The notes beneath the pieces are model-generated. The model was not told where the DNA came from. It was given only the letters and a program-made list of their open reading frames with translations, and made no database searches. 64,000 nucleotides of DNA from Oscillatoria sp. FACHB-1407 (lineage in GTDB: Bacteria; Cyanobacteriota; Cyanobacteriia; Elainellales; Elainellaceae). The DNA lies in the NCBI RefSeq assembly GCF_014697545.1, contig NZ_JACJSA010000002.1, positions 580,762 through 644,761 on the forward strand, in the 5' to 3' direction. This document shows positions 61,302 to 64,000 of this stretch, in pieces. A program made the position numbers and the translations under genes. Each line of letters begins with the position of its first letter. Within the stretch, counting starts at the first letter, position 1.

Positions 61302-61719
61302 TCGAGCTGATATTCGATTAATTCAAGAGGCGTTAAAGCTGAGTGCCAAACAGCACCAGGTGATAACAGTCAGAGATGGGGTTGCGGCAATGGCATATCT
61401 GCGACAGGACGGGGAGTATGAGGATGCGCCCCGTCCAGACCTCATCCTGCTAGATTTAAATTTGCCGAAAAAGGATGGTCGAGAAGTTTTGGCTGAGATT
61501 AAAGCTGATCCCAACTTGAGGCACATTCCGGTGGTGGTGCTCAGTACTTCGCGCAATGAAGAAGACATTCTCAAGAGTTATGACCTGCATGTGAACTGCT
61601 ACATCTCCAAATCCCGTAATCTCAGCCAACTGTTCAAAATTGTCAGAGGGATTGAGGAGTTCTGGTTAGAAACAGCTACATTGCCTGAGTTAGAAGAATC
61701 TGATTTCAATCAGGCTTAA
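61255..61719 (+). CDS. Response regulator, Rcp1-like
   Basis: This is a 154-residue single-domain response regulator, partner of the phytochrome before it. The acidic pocket is E14-D15, the phosphoacceptor D67 (LLDLNLPKKDG), with the switch and Lys in VVLSTSRNEED and CYISKS. The C-terminal part (FWLETATLPE) is typical of Rcp1 proteins. Its start codon lies inside the phytochrome gene, so expression is tightly linked. It has no output domain, so it passes the signal on by contacts or phosphotransfer. Confidence 0.94.
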   Translation: MQTDARSKTIFLIEDNRADIRLIQEALKLSAKQHQVITVRDGVAAMAYLRQDGEYEDAPRPDLILLDLNLPKKDGREVLAEIKADPNLRHIPVVVLSTSRNEEDILKSYDLHVNCYISKSRNLSQLFKIVRGIEEFWLETATLPELEESDFNQA

Positions 61720-61813
61720 TGGTTCGTGTCCAAGTGACATGATCCCGATCAGGTTGCGTCTACGTCAACGGCTTTTACAGTTCTAGTGCTACGTCGCGTA
61801 TGTCAACGGTTGT

Positions 61814-63826
61814 ATGGACATTTTATTAATTGAGGATAGTGCCGCAGAAGCTAGATTTCTGCACGAAATCCTCAAAGCAACCATCCCACTTCAGTTTCAT
61901 CTAGACCACGTTAAGCGACTGGGTGATGGCGTTAATTGCCTCACTCAAAATCATTTCAATGTTGTGTTGTTAGATTTGACCCTGCCCGATAGTCAGGGAT
62001 TAATCTCTATCGATACGTTGACCAGTGTTGCTCCACAATTACCAATCGTTGTTTTAACAAATACGAATGACAACGAATTGGCACTCGAAGCTGTGCGCCA
62101 GGGTGCTCAGGATTATCTGGTGAAGCGACAGGTGAATGGGGAGTTGCTCGTGCGATCGCTGCGCTATGCGATCGAGCGCAAACAGGCTTCTGAGGCATTG
62201 CGAGAAGCAAACGAAGCGTTAGAAGTGCGCGTGCAAGAGCGGACGGCTGAGCTTGAAACAACCAATGAATTGTTGAAGCAAGAAATTAGTAGTCATCGAC
62301 AAGCCCAAGAGCGATTAGAATTGGCTCAAAAAGCAGCACAAATAGGCACGTTTGAGTGGAATATTCGATCGAATGAAGTTACCTGGAGTGCAGAACTGGA
62401 GTCTTTGTATGGGTTGTCTCCGGGTAGTTTTGCAGGGCAGTATGAGCAGTGGGCAAAAACGCTACATCCGGGCGATCGCACTAAAACAGAACAAGAATTT
62501 TGGCACGCAGTTCACACCGGAGAAGGTTTAAACACCGAGTTCCGCATTGTTCATCCGGATGGGACTGTTCATTGGATTGCCGCAAAAAGTAAAGTCTTTT
62601 GTGATGAAACGGATATACCTCTACGAATGTTAGGCGTTCACATTGACATCACAGAGAAAAAACAATTTGAAGCGCAATTTTTGCAGGCACAGCGACTAGA
62701 AAGTTTAGGGACGCTGGCGAGTGGCATTGCTCACGATTTGAATAATATTCTGACTCCCATTTTGACGATCGCCCAACTCCTTTCTCTCAAGCTGCAAAAC
62801 CTGGATGAGAGAAATCGGCAGATGCTCACCATGCTGAATACGAGTGCCAAACGAGGAGCCGATCTCGTCAAGCAAATTTTGTCCTTTGCGCGTGGGGTTG
62901 AGGGCAAACGCATCTCACTTCAGATGGGATCGCTGATCTCTGAAATTAAAAAGATTTTGCAAGAAACGCTCTGCAACAAATCGATTGATATTCAGACCGA
63001 TATTGCTACTGATCTCTGGCTGGTGTCGGCAGATATCACACAACTGCATCAGGTGTTGATGAATCTCTGTGTGAATGCGCGGGATGCCATGCCAACCGGA
63101 GGCATTTTGAGCCTGGGGGTTCGTAATTTGTGGGTGGATGAACAGCAAGCCCGTCGTTATCTGGAAGCAAAACCCGGTCCCTATGTGGTGAGCACCGTGA
63201 AAGATACAGGGGTCGGAATTGCGCCAGAGATTATCAATCGTATTTTTGACCCCTTTTTTACCACGAAAGACATTGGTCAGGGAACCGGATTGGGTTTATC
63301 GGCCGTGCTCGGTATTATCAAAAGTCATGGAGGCTTTGTCGAGGTTCAGAGTCAGGTTGGCAACGGTAGCCAGTTTCAAATCTATCTTCCGGCGATCGAG
63401 GCGATGACGGCTCAAGTATCAGTAGATTGGGAGTTGCTCTCAGGGCAGCAAGAATTGATTTTGGTTGTAGACGATGAAACCGCAATTTGTGATATGACCA
63501 AATTAGCCCTAGAATCCTACAACTACCGGGTATTGGTGGCTCACAATGGCACTGAGGCGATCGCCCTGTGTAGCCAATACCCCGATCAAATTGACGGGGT
63601 CTTGCTCGACATCATGATGCCCTCTTTGAATGGCATCGACACGATCCCAATTCTACAAAAACTCAATCCCTACATTCCCATCATCGCCATGAGTGGGCTT
63701 GCCTCGACAGAAACGGTAGCTCAAATTGAACAGTTGGGAGTCCAGCGATTTTTGGCTAAACCCTTTACTACCCGTGAACTATTGCAAACCATCCACGAGG
63801 TAAAGGCAAGCCACTGTTACCTTTAG
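61814..63826 (+). CDS. Hybrid sensor: receiver - PAS - histidine kinase - receiver
   Basis: This is a 670-residue hybrid protein. The N-terminal receiver (about residues 1-120, phosphoacceptor D54) is followed by a coiled coil (125-165), a PAS/PAC domain (about 165-285), HisKA with H307 in SGIAHDLNNILTP, an HATPase domain (about 400-530; VGIAPEIINRIFDPFFTTK) and a C-terminal receiver (about 550-670, D599). The start is ATG 61814, 95 bp after the Rcp1-like gene, and all three genes share a strand. An N-terminal receiver feeding a kinase suggests a phosphorelay that could receive phosphate from the phytochrome/Rcp1 pair. No membrane segment is seen. Confidence 0.92.
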   Translation: MDILLIEDSAAEARFLHEILKATIPLQFHLDHVKRLGDGVNCLTQNHFNVVLLDLTLPDSQGLISIDTLTSVAPQLPIVVLTNTNDNELALEAVRQGAQDYLVKRQVNGELLVRSLRYAIERKQASEALREANEALEVRVQERTAELETTNELLKQEISSHRQAQERLELAQKAAQIGTFEWNIRSNEVTWSAELESLYGLSPGSFAGQYEQWAKTLHPGDRTKTEQEFWHAVHTGEGLNTEFRIVHPDGTVHWIAAKSKVFCDETDIPLRMLGVHIDITEKKQFEAQFLQAQRLESLGTLASGIAHDLNNILTPILTIAQLLSLKLQNLDERNRQMLTMLNTSAKRGADLVKQILSFARGVEGKRISLQMGSLISEIKKILQETLCNKSIDIQTDIATDLWLVSADITQLHQVLMNLCVNARDAMPTGGILSLGVRNLWVDEQQARRYLEAKPGPYVVSTVKDTGVGIAPEIINRIFDPFFTTKDIGQGTGLGLSAVLGIIKSHGGFVEVQSQVGNGSQFQIYLPAIEAMTAQVSVDWELLSGQQELILVVDDETAICDMTKLALESYNYRVLVAHNGTEAIALCSQYPDQIDGVLLDIMMPSLNGIDTIPILQKLNPYIPIIAMSGLASTETVAQIEQLGVQRFLAKPFTTRELLQTIHEVKASHCYL

Positions 63827-63948
63827 CGCATGATAGCGACGATATAATGAAGATTGTGGCGATCGTTGTGATTGCAGCTTAACCAAAGTGCAATCCAAAC
63901 AGGAGTTACGCAGTTGAGAAAAAGGGGGAGTTGGAGTAAAACCAAAGA

Positions 63949-64000
63949 ATGAATCCACCCAAAGTCAACGAGAACGATTACATCAACTTTTTGATTGCAG
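63949..64000 (+). CDS. Transposase N-terminus, partial at window edge
   Basis: The 17 visible codons give MNPPKVNENDYINFLIA, which is like the start of IS701/IS4-type transposases frequent in cyanobacteria. An AGGAG-TTACGCAGTTGAGAAA stretch just upstream (63901-63921) could be the left end of the insertion sequence. Only the beginning is inside the window, so the call is provisional. Confidence 0.5.
   Translation, partial: MNPPKVNENDYINFLIA

Overview
The window reads as chromosomal DNA of a filamentous or otherwise large-genome cyanobacterium. The HIP1 octamer GCGATCGC is scattered through almost every gene. Cyanobacterial markers include a Cph1/Rcp1-type phytochrome pair, Ycf20, KdsC-like and Wzz-like surface polysaccharide genes, and an FtsH typical of the group. 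Intergenic regions carry the degenerate heptanucleotide arrays and small palindromic elements common in these genomes. I saw no rRNA, tRNA or CRISPR array.

Positions 1-4161 look like an integron. A full-length IntI-type integrase (3184-4161, +) with the integron-specific insert lies next to an array reading in the opposite direction. The array has at least two complete attC sites (1336-1422 and 255-343) and the edge of a third (1-39). The cassettes carry two unfamiliar proteins: one has a zinc ribbon and a HEPN-like RNxxxH motif, the other resembles a proteasome-type Ntn hydrolase. This is the most unusual region of the window.

4162-19600 holds an 84-bp tandem repeat, several MITE-like elements, an animal-type haem peroxidase, a LysE exporter, secD-secF, Fe superoxide dismutase (sodB), polyphosphate kinase (ppk1), a KdsC-like phosphatase with an ABC-2 polysaccharide permease, a serralysin-like RTX protease and a Crp-family regulator.

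20000-30300 is metabolic. A cysteine dioxygenase and a flavoprotein are followed by a segment flanked by inverted repeats, which contains a [2Fe-2S] ferredoxin and a decapitated ABC ATPase. Next comes an Hsp70 system (DUF2997, membrane-anchored GrpE-like protein, DnaK-like protein). A ureide (allantoin) catabolism cluster follows: puuE-like allantoinase, allantoate amidohydrolase type M20 enzyme and allophanate hydrolase-related protein, with a GntR regulator and a tandem operator-like repeat.

30500-57500 is mostly housekeeping and accessory: a tandem pair of Wzz-like proteins, argF, a DEAD-box helicase, an RluA-family pseudouridine synthase, a secreted-type sugar dehydrogenase, an acyltransferase gene interrupted by a single in-frame TAG, GH13 and C1 peptidase genes, ycf20, glycerate kinase, KDPG aldolase, ftsH, an SMR-type transporter, an orphan PotD, coaBC, an esterase, an aldo/keto reductase and pirin.

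57977-63826 is a light-signalling cluster: a receiver-like protein that lacks its phosphoacceptor Asp, a Cph1-type phytochrome kinase overlapping its Rcp1-type response regulator, and a hybrid receiver-PAS-kinase-receiver protein. The window ends in what looks like the start of a transposase.
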